The notes below the pieces were generated by a model. The model was given only the letters and a program-made list of their open reading frames with translations, made no database searches and was not told where the DNA came from. Below are positions 21,765 to 32,575 of a DNA stretch of 64,000 nucleotides, piece after piece. Both the position numbers and the translations under genes were made by a program. How positions within the stretch are numbered: position 1 is the first letter of the stretch; every line of letters begins with the position of its first letter. The stretch comes from Anolis sagrei (Eukaryota; Chordata; Lepidosauria; Squamata; Anolidae): contig NC_090034.1 of NCBI RefSeq assembly GCF_037176765.1, positions 94,960,500 to 95,024,499 on the forward strand, written 5' to 3'.

Positions 21765-22330
21765 TATATATCCGAGTATAAGCCAACCTGAATATAAGGC
21801 ACCTAATTTTACTTATTGACTTGACTCAGTGGAGGGAAAACTTATTGACTTAATGACTTGGTGGTGCAGCGGGTTAAACCGTTGAGCTTCTGAATTTGCT
21901 GACCAAAAGGTGCTGTTACGATTCCAGGGAGCAGGGTGAGCTCCCACTGTTAGCTCCAGCTTCTGTAAGCTAACAGTTCAAAAACATGCAAATGTGAATG
22001 GATCAATAGGTACCACTTCTGCGGGAGTTATGCCAGTCACATGCAGTTTTGCCAGTCACATGACCTTAGAGGTGTCTACGGACAACGCCGGTTCTTTGGC
22101 TTAGAAATGGAGATGAGCACCACCCCCCAGTGTTGGATATGACTGGATTTAATGTCAGAGGAAAACCTTTACCTTACCTATAAGCCAAGGGTGGGAAATG
22201 CAGCAGCTACTGGTAAATTTCAAAATAAAAATAGGTACCAATAAAATTACATTAATTGAAGTATCAGTAGGTTAAATGTTTTTGAATATTTACCACATTT
22301 CAAAGAAAAATGGTAAACTAGCTCTGTAAG
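21765..22330. mobile_element. Interspersed TATAAGCC repeat, split by a SINE
   Basis: The pieces ATATATCCGAGTATAAGCCA (21769) and TATAAGCCAAGGGTGGGAAA (22180) look like one dispersed lizard repeat interrupted by a SINE-A. A related fragment is at 36305-36430. Confidence 0.5.
21858..22182 (+). mobile_element. tRNA-derived SINE, family A
   Basis: Head GGTGGTGCAGCGGGTTAAAC with an A-box-like stretch, then the body TGCTGACCAAAAGGTGCTG, CAGTTCAAAAACATGCAAAT and end AAAACCTTTACCTTACC. Family A is defined by the CTGAACTTGCTGACCGAAAG body. Six copies are seen. Confidence 0.8.
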
Positions 22331-22374
22331 TGGAAACGTAGGGTCAACAAAAAAGAATATGGTATCAACAATAA

Positions 22375-22375
<1 letters not shown>

Positions 22376-22417
<42 letters not shown>

Positions 22418-22510
22418 TCCACTCTGTCTCTCCCATGGAGACTCAGGCTGGCTTCCAACATAGTAACAGGCAAAAATTCAATGCCTATATAAACAGTGCA
22501 GAGTTAGATA
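22376..22510. repeat. (ATT)n microsatellite at an L2 3' end
   Basis: An ATT run at 22376-22418 is followed by L2 3'-end sequence on the minus strand (TCTCTCCCATGGAGACTCAG). Confidence 0.8.
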
Positions 22511-23199
22511 TAGATCTATAATTATATATACTAATTTCACATATGCATTTCCCCTTGAAATATTTGCAAGCCCTATATATCAATATTCATATATATATAT
22601 ATATCTATCTAGACATCTCTCTCTATATATAGATAATTGTATCTATATAGAATTAGCAAAGACTTTCCCAGACATGTAAAGGAAAACTACCCCTTTTAGG
22701 GTTCAGGAATAAAGACATAAATAAAATGAAGGCAGTAGTTCATTTGACAATACACCTGTCCAGAGGTGAATTGTTTGGTTGGTTTGGCATCTGGAATGTT
22801 TCACGGAGCAGAATGAAGCTAATCATAGGAAGGTTTTGGACATATATTAGCCAATTTTTCAACAACAGTCATTAAGCTTTAATGGAAAATTACCAAGCAA
22901 GCACTGAATGAAAACAATTTCTTTCATTTTCTTTCATTTTCAAATTATTACTACTAGAAAGTGCCTGTAAGAGAATGGCAGGGTAGGAGTGCTCTGCAAA
23001 TGCTAATCTGCTTTTCCTTGAGATTCCTAAGAATTTAACAACAGCTTTTTTTCCTTGTTGGATATGTTTTTCCTTCTACCTCACTTTGACCTTATGGTCA
23101 CCCGCTGCCCTTTCCCTTCATGTGCATGGCACTGCCAACACTGCTACGGAAATCTTGTAAGCTCTTCTCAAATATAAGCTTAGTGTTACAAACTACACA
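22511..23199. other. AT-rich intergenic sequence
   Basis: TATA dinucleotide-rich near 22520-22650, otherwise nothing recognised. Confidence 0.4.
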
Positions 23200-23808
23200 T
23201 TCTTCTCTGACTACACTGGAGAATTAATACAGCTTGGTGAGGCATCATCGTTGGTCAAGAAGAATAAATGCTTTGCAAACCTATAAATCCCACGATTCCA
23301 TGACATTTATTTATTTACACAACTTATATTTTTCCCCTCTCACCCCGAAGGGGACTCGGGGCGGATCACAGAACACATATACAGCAAACATTCAATGATG
23401 ATTATACAATGACAAGACAGACAACAGATAGAGGTATTATATAGACTTTTTTCTCATCATTCAGCAGCTTTTGGAGACTGTGCTTGGTTCCAGCCACGGG
23501 GGAGTTCTGTCATTCCATCTCCTTGCTGAAGAGCTTTCTTTGTTCGTAAACTTTCCTCCGAAATACCGTTCCTAAAATGCCTCCCCACTTAATGTGGTTC
23601 CTATTCATCTACTCACATTTCTGTTTTTGATCTGCTTGGTGGACGGGGGAGCTGGGCTGAAGGTCAGGAGCTCAACCTGACCCGGCTTCAAACTGTCAAT
23701 CTTTCGGTTGGCAAGATTTATTGCAGCTACAACTGGTGATTAACCTACTGTGCTAAAGCTGGTGAAGTAGTGTCAAACTGCATTAATTTTACAGCATAGA
23801 TGTATCCT
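23200..23808. mobile_element. Palindromic MITE interrupted by an L2 tail
   Basis: Left half at 23215-23307 (ATCCCACGATTCCATGACAT) and right end at 23763-23808 (GTGTCAAACTGCATTAATTT) belong to the 8617 family. Between them is a minus-strand L2 3' end (23308-23450, CCCCGAAGGGGACTCGGGGC) and unclassified sequence. Confidence 0.5.
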
Positions 23809-23847
23809 TCATCCTTTCCTTCTCTTGTCACCTGGGCTGATATTGTG

Positions 23848-24142
23848 CCAATAATAATAACAATAACAATAATAATAGCAACAACAATAACAACAAACAT
23901 GAACATCATAGCCACCCCACCCCACCCCCACCCTGAGTAATATCAGTAAAATGCAACAATGGCTGCAGAATATAAGACAAACTGCGATCAATATCAGTCT
24001 CATAAAGTGCACGGTGAAAGGTGGTTTCCAAACTTTGATCCTACAATCTGGAATTGTGGAAGTTGAAGTCCAAAACACCAGAGTATGAAAGTTTGGATAC
24101 TTTTGTATTATGAAATACATGGCGGGGGGGGGGGGGGGGGAA
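23848..24142. repeat. Simple repeats: AAT/AAC run and poly(G)
   Basis: A mixed AATAAC trinucleotide run at 23848-23898, a CCCCA-rich patch at 23913-23935, and an uninterrupted G tract at about 24124-24141. Confidence 0.9.
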
Positions 24143-24289
24143 TAGTACATATCCACTGAGATTCATTGGAATTTTATTCCAGGAGCCCCATTGATACTCA
24201 GGTTCCCTTATTTACAAATGGTGTCTCTTGCATCAAATGGTCGATTTTTTGAAAATTGTTTTTAATATTTTCAGTGTGCGAAAGTCGGT

Positions 24290-24366
24290 TGCATGCTTCA
24301 AATCACTTCTGGTGTGAGAGAATCAGCCATTTACAAAGACAGTGCCCAGGGGATGCCTAAATATGT
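24290..24366 (-). mobile_element. SINE family B fragment
   Basis: CAAATCACTTCTGGTGTGAG to GCCCAGGGGATGCC, truncated on both sides. Confidence 0.7.
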
Positions 24367-24392
24367 TACAATCCTACAGAGAGGCCTTAAAT

Positions 24393-25025
24393 ATAAGATA
24401 ACCGCAGGAACACTTTAGCAAGTGAGAGTCCAAAAGTGACAGGCTAAACCCGGAACCTCACTCCATGGCTGCTATTTATTTATTTATTTATTTATCTATT
24501 TAATGTACTTATACCCCGTCTTTCTCATCCCCAAAGGGGGACTCAGGGCGGCTTACAAACTATGGCAATAATTCAATGCCAGATTCAGACAAGAGCAATA
24601 ACAGTAAACAAATATTATAAAACTATAAAGACATATACATATCAATTATAACTAATATTTCAGATGATTAAAATATATCAAATGATATCAAAGGAGAGAC
24701 TCCCTTCTGGGCACACAGAAGATTGGGCGACTTGGAAGGCGCTGAACAGTCTGCGCTCTGGCACCACGAGATGCAAATCCAGTCTTAAGAAATGGAGCTA
24801 TGAAGTGGAGTCCATGACATGCGAGTGTTGAGAAGACCACCTACTACAATGCAATCTGAATCCTGCCACATGCACAATGGAGGACCTCCTTACAGCAATG
24901 CCAGAGTAATTCAAGTGGCCAGCTTCTGGTCAAAGGACATTTAGTATAATGCCAAGTTTTTAACTTTGCTTGTGTTTTTAAATACATTACAACTGTACCC
25001 TCAATTCACTTCTGACACAATAAAT
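24393..25025 (+). mobile_element. Non-LTR retrotransposon 3' end, clade unassigned, split by L2
   Basis: Same family as 299-740: AACCCGGAACCTCACTCC (24445) resumes at 24690 with AGAAGATTGGGCGACTTGGA, then ATGCACAATGGAGGACCTCC, and ends TTCTGACACAATAAA. The gap is a minus-strand L2 3' end (24474-24690). Confidence 0.65.
24474..24690 (-). mobile_element. L2 LINE 3' end
   Basis: (TTTA)n followed by ATACCCCGTCTTTCTCATCC and GGGGGACTCAGGGCGGCTTA, the standard L2 3' terminus on the minus strand. Confidence 0.8.
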
Positions 25026-25631
25026 GTGTGGGTATGAGGAGTTGACTGTTGTACAATCATTACACAAAAGAAGGGGAAACACATTAAAACTACCATAGAA
25101 AAAACAATAACACAAAATAAGCAACATCCCCTATTGGCTTTCTACTACAAATCACTAAGCAGCCCACAACAAAACAGTTTTCAAAAGTTCACTTCCCACT
25201 GTTCCAGGCAATGACAACAATGTCATTATATCATCCACTTCCTCTATTCTCTTTGTAAAAGTTACACTTCTACCATAAAGGAAAAAAAACCAACAATATT
25301 CCAAAACCACAAGAGTTATTTCCCCTACCCTTTTCTTAATACATTGTGAAAAAGATCCCCAGTCTTTTAAACAACTGTCTAAAAACTTCAGTTGAATAAA
25401 AATAATCAATTTAATTTAATTCCTGCCATTCCAAAGCTCTTCAAGATCCAACCTTTTCCTGATCCTTCCCACAGACTAGATGCATCCTCTCTGTTGCATC
25501 TCTGTTGGATGATGAAGGATCTCAGTCTCAACATACTGATTTTGTTGCATTATGCATTAAGTAGCTCTGAGGATAAAATGAAAATATAGCGCTTCACTTA
25601 ACATGGGATATAAACCAGGAGCCCCCATTGG
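25026..25631. other. Unclassified intergenic sequence
   Basis: AT-rich, nothing recognised. Confidence 0.4.
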
Positions 25632-25810
25632 TGCCCAGAGGATGCCCAGATGTCTTGCCATCCTGTGAGAGGCTTCTCTCATGTCCCCGCATGGGAAGCT
25701 GGAGCTGACAGATGGAGCTCAACCCACTTTCCCTGAATTCAAACCACAGACCTATTGGTCAGCAGTCCTGCTGGCACAAGGGCTTAACCCTTGTACCACC
25801 AGAGGCTCCA
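25632..25810 (-). mobile_element. SINE family B, tail-truncated
   Basis: GTCCCCGCATGGGAAGCTGG and the head complement AGGGCTTAACCCTTGTACCA; the B-family tail is missing. Confidence 0.75.
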
Positions 25811-25854
25811 TTACTCAGGATGTTGAAGAATCATATGCATAAGGCTATATTCAT

Positions 25855-26395
25855 TTATTATTTTATTTATTTATTTCAAACATTTGTACCCCGTCCTTCT
25901 CAACCCCCGAGGGGGGACTCAGGGCACTTTACAATGGCAATAATTGGACACCAACACATACATAAGCACAATACAACATGATATAACAGAGTAGATTAAA
26001 ACATTAGGTTAAAATCCATTTAAAACATTATTATCAACCATATTGCCATATCCGTGTCCAATTCAGCGACCAATGACCCAGTCCAAAGCCTGTCCATAGT
26101 CTGTTCTAAAACATTGTGATTGCTGTCAAGTCTGTTACCCAAATGCTTGGTCCCAAAACCATGTTTTGAGCTTTTTCCTAAAGGAAAATGGGGATGGAAC
26201 TGACCTAATTTCACAGGGGAGCGTGTTCCACAGACAGGGGGTCACTACCGAGAAGGCCTTGTCTCTCATCCCTGCCAAATGCATTCTCGAAGAAGGAGGG
26301 ATTGAGAGCAGATCCTGCCCGGATGATCTTAAACTCCAAGGCAGGACATAGAGGGAGATACATTCGTACAAGTAAGCTGGCCCTAAACCAGGGTG
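25855..26395 (-). mobile_element. L2 LINE 3' part
   Basis: Minus-strand frame YVLPWSLRSSGQDLLSIPPS and KAFSVVTPCLWNTLPCEIRS; 3' end GTACCCCGTCCTTCTCAACC at about 25885. Confidence 0.85.
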
Positions 26396-26584
26396 CCATT
26401 ATTCTAGCTTGAGGGCTAGTGGGTATAAGGACAACAGGATAGAAAAATGAAGCTTTGTGTGCAGGTACAACTGTACCAGGAGCTCCAATTTTGTTTGCTT
26501 TGCATTGAATTTTTGTTGTAGTCCTAAGTTTCAGGGACTCTGCAGATAGGTGGCTTCTTTTGGCTGCAATCATAGGGCAAGCCA

Positions 26585-27180
26585 CCTGTCAATTATAGTT
26601 AGGTTCCCTGGTCCCGCCCCCTTTTTGGGTTTTGGAGGGAATAGGAGCCAGTTTGGGTTCAGTCCACACAGAGAAGCCGTTCATGCAGGACATAATACCA
26701 AGAGCTCCTGTAGAAAGCTTCGTCTTCTACAGCTTGGCCGGGGAGGTATACAGCCCACAACTTGGCCGGGGTTATACAGCCCTACAGCTCCTTTACTGAA
26801 GGACTTCAGTCAGCCATCACGGAAACCTGAATTCTTTTTTCCCCTGGAAGTCTACAAAGCTCTGCTTGGTAAGGGTCACTCGCGGAAGCCAGAAGCAGTT
26901 GGTATCGGGTGCAGGGGCTCCACGCCAACAGAGGCAAAGACAGACTGCCCAGATTAGAAATTAAGGATTTCCCCATTAGTTACAGTTATGAAGATAGTGC
27001 CTGTTCCCTGTGGACAAGATTGAGAGAGAGCCAATAGACTATTAAGAAAGCCTTAAAGTACTTGTTTGTTTTCAATAATAAAGAACTTTGTTGAACCTTT
27101 AAGCAATCTAAAGACTCTGTTTTAAGGAAATCCAAAGGCCTTTAATCTGAGGCAGCCCCGGCGTCCCGTTGGGCACACAG
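26585..27180 (+). mobile_element. LTR-like fossil sequence upstream of the GPCR
   Basis: The block carries GGTCCCGCCCCCTTTTTGGG near its left side, an AATAAAG at 27077 and a terminal stretch GGCGTCCCGTTGGGCACACA near 27175, the layout of an LTR on the plus strand. I could not define matching flanking duplications, so limits and family are uncertain. Confidence 0.35.
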
Positions 27181-27270
27181 AATTTATGTCCTGTCTACAG
27201 TCTTATGCACAGGCCCAGCGTGCGATAGCACACTTTGTGTTCTCTTTCTTCTAACTGACATCTACTTTCT

Positions 27271-27291
27271 CTCTATTTTTAAGGTACAATC
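27271..27291 (+). promoter_or_regulatory. Splice acceptor before GPCR start codon
   Basis: A pyrimidine tract ending CTCTATTTTTAAG at 27283 lies 8 bases before the ATG, the arrangement typical of chemoattractant receptors whose whole coding region is one exon preceded by a noncoding exon. Confidence 0.6.
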
Positions 27292-28332
27292 ATGGAGTTT
27301 AACACCACTACCTTGTGGTCCAGCAATGCACCTTTGTTGCTTTCTTCTAAACCCAAAACAAATGTGAGCAACATCGTGGACATGATCCAAGTCTTCCTCT
27401 ATGGATTGGTTTTCCTACTTGGTTCCTTCGGCAATGGAGTTGTGATGTGGATCACCTTTCGCCAGGTCTCACGCACCGTCAATTGTGTCTGGTACTTCAA
27501 CTTGGCCTTGGCTGACTTCCTGTTCTCAGTGACCCGCATCGTGCCACTGCTCAAGAATGCTTTCTATGAAGGATGGCCCTTTGGAAACTTCTTGTGTCGA
27601 GCAACCAGTTTCATCAAGTACCTTAATATGTTCTGCAGCGTCTTCCTCTTGGCTGCTATCAGTTTGGACCGGGCAGCTTCTGTGGTCTACCCGGTTTGGT
27701 CCAGAAACCGCCGCGGGCCACGCTTGGCATGGTTGGCTGCCATCTGTGCCTGGTTCATTGCTGTGACCACCAGCCTCCCATTCTACCTTTATCGAAAGGT
27801 TGTGATTGACAAGAGCAACAAGACCAAATGCTCCCTCACGTTGGGAGATGGAGAAGCAGAAAAACTGGTTCCTTATCTGCTGAGGTTTGTGTGTGGGTTC
27901 CTGGCTCCTTTTGTCATCATTGTGGTTTGCTATGGGGCCATTGCTGTGCAACTGAGGCGACGGCAAGCCACCTTCCGCTCCAAGAAGCCCTTCAAGGTCA
28001 TCCTGGCCATTGTGGTTACCTTCTTCCTCTGCTGGGCACCATACCATCTCTTCCTTCTCCTCAAACTGGGAGGAGTGAAGAGCCAGGCAGTTTCCATCGG
28101 GCTTCCTCTCACTTCTTGTCTGGCTTACCTCAATAGCTGTGCTAATCCCATTCTTTATTTCTTCATGGGCCTGGATTTCCACAGGAAGTGTTTTAACCTA
28201 CCAGGGGCCTTCAGGAGAGCCTTACTCGAAGACAGTACATATTCCACTAGGAAGCCCAGCAAATTTACAAAAGAAGGTGCTTCTTCTATTGATGAGCTGG
28301 AGGACTCCACAGTGATCCATAATGTGGTCTGA
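27292..28332 (+). CDS. Chemoattractant-type rhodopsin-class GPCR (FPR/CMKLR1/PTGDR2 group)
   Basis: A 346-residue seven-helix receptor in a single exon, open from ATG to TGA. Seen directly: N-glycosylation sequons at Asn4, Asn24 and Asn176; GNGVV in TM1; NLALAD in TM2 (64-88); TM3 Cys102, presumably paired to ECL2 Cys180; DRA (126-128) in place of DRY/DRC; CWAPYH (247-252) in TM6; NPILY (285-289) in TM7; an acidic, Ser/Thr-rich tail. TM3 LNMFCSVFLLAAISLDR is very close to PTGDR2, PVWSRNRR (134-141) is the PVWxxNHR loop of FPR, CMKLR1 and PTGDR2, and ALLEDST in the tail resembles FPR ALTEDST. By alignment from memory, FPR1 Asp106 corresponds to Tyr110 and Arg201 to Pro194, while Arg205 (PTGDR2 Lys210) is Arg198. 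Such receptors signal through Gi on leukocytes. The exact orthologue is not decided, so I give no symbol. The frame is intact, which argues for a working gene. Confidence 0.92.
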   Translation: MEFNTTTLWSSNAPLLLSSKPKTNVSNIVDMIQVFLYGLVFLLGSFGNGVVMWITFRQVSRTVNCVWYFNLALADFLFSVTRIVPLLKNAFYEGWPFGNFLCRATSFIKYLNMFCSVFLLAAISLDRAASVVYPVWSRNRRGPRLAWLAAICAWFIAVTTSLPFYLYRKVVIDKSNKTKCSLTLGDGEAEKLVPYLLRFVCGFLAPFVIIVVCYGAIAVQLRRRQATFRSKKPFKVILAIVVTFFLCWAPYHLFLLLKLGGVKSQAVSIGLPLTSCLAYLNSCANPILYFFMGLDFHRKCFNLPGAFRRALLEDSTYSTRKPSKFTKEGASSIDELEDSTVIHNVV

Positions 28333-28854
28333 AGAATCCCAAGGTCATAGAGGCCTTTTGGGTGATAAGATCCATGTGCAATTGTGACTGAAATGGTGTT
28401 TTAACCAACACAATCCTTTCCTGACCCATGACATTTTGGGCTGTGCTTTTCTCCCATTCCTAAATCTGAAGGGACATTGCATTTGATCCACAATGGGGAC
28501 ATTTTTGAACCACGGATAATGGTTAAAGCTAACGCTAGTACCAGCCAGGCGCAGTCCTATCATGCTTTGGTCCCAATGACTGGTGAGATGTTTTCCCTCC
28601 TAACCCAACTACCATTGTTTTGGCCTTTGAGAGAGAAAACACAACCAACATTTGCTGGACTTCATCCCTTTCCAAAATGCCACCCTCTTTCCTTTTGTTT
28701 CACAAGTCTGAGGGCAGGGAACTATCAAACTAATGATTTAGAAACTGCCCTGGCAACTGAATGACTGGTTGTAAATATATAAATAACAGTATGCAACATG
28801 ATTTTTGTTCCTGCATTCTAAATTAGGTCTATCATAAAACATCAAAAAAGTTTA
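28333..28854 (+). other. Probable GPCR 3' untranslated region
   Basis: Unique sequence after the stop; an ATTAAA lies at about 28854. No canonical AATAAA is seen before it. Confidence 0.45.
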
Positions 28855-29420
28855 TTAAATTGCAAAAACTTTGTTTTTGCAGGACATCCTGCAGCACATT
28901 TCGCTATAGTTTTCAATTAATGTGGAACCCCCGGTGATGCAGCAGGTTAAACCGCTGATCTGCTGAACTTGCTGACTGAAAGGTCATTGTTTCAAATCTG
29001 GGAATTGGGGTGAGCTCCTTCTGTTAGCCCCAGCTATTGCCAACCTAACAGTTCAAAAACATGCAAATGTGGGTAGATGAAAAGGTACCGCTCCAGCGGG
29101 AAGGTACTGGCACTCCATGCAGACATGCCAGCCACATGACCTTGGAGGTGTCTCTGGACAATGCCAGCTCTTCAGCTTAGAAATGAGCACCACTCCCAGA
29201 GTCGGACACGACTAGACATAATGTAAGGGGAAACCTTTATCTTTACCTTTCAATTAATATCTCAATGAGTCTCAATCAATTCAACATAGTTTGTGGCATC
29301 CACAAAGGCAAAGTTTCTGAAGTATAACAACTACTTTCAAAGTAAGTACCGCACAATTAAACAGAAAATAACGCTTTCAAACAAGAAACAGAATTTTTTC
29401 CCCAAATTTTGTTGCATTGT
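28855..29420 (+). repeat. Dispersed repeat, copy 1 (split by SINE-A)
   Basis: AAATTGCAAAAACTTTGTTT, GGACATCCTGCAGCACAT and, after the SINE, AACATAGTTTGTGGCATCC and GTATAACAACTACTTTCAAA match a second copy at 39880-40105 in the same order and orientation. Confidence 0.75.
28926..29262 (+). mobile_element. SINE family A
   Basis: Head CCCCCGGTGATGCAGCAGGT, body GAACTTGCTGACTGAAAGG, end AAACCTTTATCTTTACC. Flanked by TTCAATTAAT on both sides, the target duplication within the dispersed repeat. Confidence 0.85.
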
Positions 29421-30320
29421 GTAAACTTAGGATGGGGACAAGGAAAGTTGGGCAGGATATACCTCTTCCTGTCACCTGCTCTTAACAGTGAATGAAAAGG
29501 TGAAAAGACTATAGAATACAGCTTGGGGAATGCATTGAGAACAAAGAGGAAGGAGTTTCCCAAGTTCATCTTCCCAAAACTGGAAAGCCAAGACTGTTGA
29601 AATCCATATGGGAATGTTCTTGGATTGCCCCATTCTCCTGTTCCCTTGATCTGTGAGACATTCCAGGACTGGGATTTATCTGGGTTTGGTTGCCTTTGGC
29701 TAATTGGACCAGTGACAGAAAGTGTTTTTGTAATATATGCTTAATTTACAAATATATAGGCAGAACATAATTGGAAGGTAAACATCATTCTCGCTTCCTC
29801 CCTCACACAGAGAAACAAACACACAGATACCTTCCAGTCACCCTCCCTAGCTTTCACTGGCCATTTCCTTAAAATTATTTTAAATTATCTCCTAAAGTAG
29901 TCCAGTTCAGTATTTACAGATTTACTGGTGTAAGTGGTGATGTGTTATTTCATGGTGGTAACACAATATTTTCGCATCCCAAAATATTCCAAGGAGATTG
30001 TTTGCCATAGAAATATGTGTGTTTTTTCTGCATAAAATATTTCGAGCACTTAAAAGAGTTTTTCGATGCAGAAAACAGGCGTTAAAACATGTTGTGTACA
30101 TACACACACAGTTTGCACAGATAAGCACACACATTCTTCTGTGCAAAAGAATCTCCTACTGGACACTTCAAGATGTTTGAATAATAGAAGAACACTCTGC
30201 AAAAGTCTTGCATTATTCTTCTTGATTGGGTTTTCTGATTGTGTGGAAACTCATTTCCTGACTAGGAGACAAATGATGGTCAGCGTTCTTCCTATCTCTG
30301 TTTCAAAGTCCTGTGCAATG
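29421..30320. other. Unclassified intergenic sequence
   Basis: No recognised repeat or gene. Short CA-type patches occur near 29815 and 30100. Confidence 0.4.
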
Positions 30321-30321
30321 T

Positions 30322-30530
30322 CTATGTGCCTTCAAGTTGCCTGTTGATTTATGGCAATTCTATGATTTTCATGATTTTTTTCAGACAAGGGGTACTCAGG
30401 TGCTCTGAAATATAGCGTATAGCATTTGATATTCTTTGCCACACTCCCATCTCAGTATCAAGCAAGGCTGATCCTGCTTAGCTCTCTGGATCAGATGGGC
30501 CCTGTTGCCTTCAGAATATTACTCCTATTC
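30322..30530 (-). mobile_element. 5S rRNA-derived SINE
   Basis: The right part (30445-30530: CTCCCATCTCAGTATCAAGC, GATCCTGCTTAGCTCTCTGG) is the complement of 5S rRNA, so the 5' head is at the right. The left part GTGCCTTCAAGTTGCCTGTT is its body and tail. Confidence 0.75.
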
Positions 30531-30663
30531 AGTGAATCAAACCCTGACTCCCTGTTTTGCTAATTCATAATGTGCTATGTAGTAGGCATGTGCATTCAGA
30601 CCAAAAAGCATGCCGTTTTTGGGTCTGTTTTTGTCTGCCCCTCATTTCATTTATTGGAAAGCT

Positions 30664-30935
30664 AGGAGCCCCCGGAGGTGCAGTGGGTTAAACCCTTGTG
30701 CCAGCAGGACTGAAGACTGGCATGTCACAGGTTCAAATCCAGGGAGAGTGCAGATGAGCTCCCTCTATCAGCTCCAGCTCCTCACGTGGGGACATGAGAG
30801 AAACCTCCCACAAGGATGAGAAAACATCAAAACATCTGAGCGTCCCCTGGGCAACATCCTTGTCGATGGCCAATTCTCTCACACCAAAAGTGACTTGCAG
30901 TTTCTCAAGTCGCTCCTGGCACGATAAAAAAAAAA
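30664..30935 (+). mobile_element. SINE family B
   Basis: Full copy: GGAGCCCCCGGAGGTGCAGT to CGCTCCTGGCACG plus an A-run. Flanks ATTGGAAAGCTA and ACTGGAAAGTTA form a 10-of-12 target duplication. Confidence 0.85.
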
Positions 30936-31189
30936 TTACTGGAAAGTTACCTAAAAGGGGAAGGATTGTTTCTGTTTCATTTGGCAGAGATTCAGCCCAT
31001 TGGCTACAATGAGAAACTTTAAACCCTCAGCCATTTTAAGGCCTATCTGCATGAAACCTACCTCAGTTGTAGACCCCATTTACAACTGCAAATCTGCCAA
31101 GTTTCAAAATTCACCAATCTACTGATTTTTTAGCAGTACTTTAAGTTTTAACCATAACATTTTTTTAAAAAATAAGACATACCACAAGG

Positions 31190-31729
31190 ATGCTGGTAAT
31201 TGTAGCTGCGGACTGGGTCAATTCTCAGCCCATCAGAGTATGGACACCACCAGACTTTTTATTGACTGAGACACAGAGAGGGAGAAAAACATCAGCTCCC
31301 ATCGTGTTCAGAGAGGTACTTTTCAATGGCCACCCTATGCTAGTGCAACTAAGAAAGGCAGTTCCCAGGGCCCTTTCGGGAGAAGGAGATAACTTTCCAA
31401 GAAAAAATGGAGGAGGATTATTCAGCCAAGGAGAGAAAAGAAACCGTAGATCCTCCTGCCTCAGGTATTTTGTGGACTTTTTCCAAAAATTTCAGTTCTC
31501 TGAATCCATTTCACTGGTCTTTTCATCTCTTGATTCCCCTATCTATTTTTGGAAATTAAACAAAAACGGCCCTCCAAAAACTACAAATCTTTTCATTTTC
31601 AGTGATTTTGGCTCATGTCTACTATGTAGCCCTCTGAAAACAATAGTGAAGGAGAAAGAGTCATGTATACAGAGAGGGAGGGTACCTCCACCCCATATTC
31701 CATATTTTTTGCAAAGGGAGGGTTTTTAG
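31190..31729 (+). other. Open frame of 179 codons, unrecognised
   Basis: The longest open frame outside known genes and repeats. I recognise no domain, see no splice or promoter context, and composition is not clearly coding. It probably lies in a dispersed repeat or is chance. The stretch 30936-32000 around it holds nothing else I can name. Confidence 0.15.
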
Positions 31730-32011
31730 ACCTTTCTTCTAGCAAGAGAGAACACATAGGGAGCTCAAGAGGGAGTCGATGGGGGGCATACTGCAGCTAT
31801 CTTCCTCAGCATCAGTTGACTGAGGCAATTGCTTCACTCGCTCAAATGGTGTGTCAAGTATTGGGTATGTCCTATTGACATGTATTTTTTTTATTTATGT
31901 GTGTATCTGTGTATCACTCATAAATTCTACTTCATTGTCAGTAACACATTATGTATAAAACTCAAAAAAGCTACAAATAGGTATTGGAGCTGCTCCAGGG
32001 AGTCCATTCAC

Positions 32012-32575
32012 ATTACACAATTATAGTGCTATCATTCCATTTTAATGGTCATGGCAGAATCCTATGGAATCGTGAGTTTTGTCATTTGGGGAGATACTAG
32101 ATTTCTCTGGCTGAAAATTCTCAATATTCCTCCTGAAACTTTAAATACCAGGATTCTATGAGATGAAGGGTCCCCTAGTGGTGCAGTGGGTTAAACTGCT
32201 GAGCTGCTGAACTTGCTGACCGAAAGATTGGCGGTTCGAATCCGGGAAGTAGGGTGGGCTCCTGCTGTTAGCCCCAGCTTCTGCCAACCTAGCAGTTCGA
32301 AAAGATGCAAGAGTGAATAGAGCAATAGGTACTACTGTGGGAAGGTAACCGCACTCCATGCAGCCATGCTGGCCTCATGACCTTGGAGGTGTCTACGAAC
32401 AACGCTGGCTCTTTGGCTTAGAAATGGAGATGAGCACCACCACCCAGAATCGGACATGAGTAGACTTAATGTCAGGGAAAACCTTTAGCTTTACCTATGG
32501 GATGAAACCATGGAAATTAAGGTGCAATTGTATTGCTATATCTGTTTAGTGTGAAAGAGCCCCAGGTGTGATCTG
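32012..32575. mobile_element. Palindromic MITE split by SINE-A
   Basis: Left part (ACACAATTATAGTGCTATCA, ATCCTATGGAATCGTG) and right part (CAATTGTATTGCTATATCTG) mirror each other around a SINE. Flanks TATGAGATGAA and TATGGGATGAA are the SINE target duplication. Confidence 0.65.
32167..32506 (+). mobile_element. SINE family A
   Basis: GTGGTGCAGTGGGTTAAACT head, GGCGGTTCGAATCC as a clear tRNA B box, end AAAACCTTTAGCTTTACC. The best preserved family A head in the window. Confidence 0.85.

Noticed and set aside
27526-28182. 218-codon open frame on the minus strand
   Set aside because: It is the antisense shadow of the intact GPCR gene.
31190-31729. 179-codon open frame as a new gene
   Set aside because: No recognised domain, no splice or promoter context, and amino-acid composition is what AT-rich noncoding DNA gives. 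Kept only as a low-confidence note.
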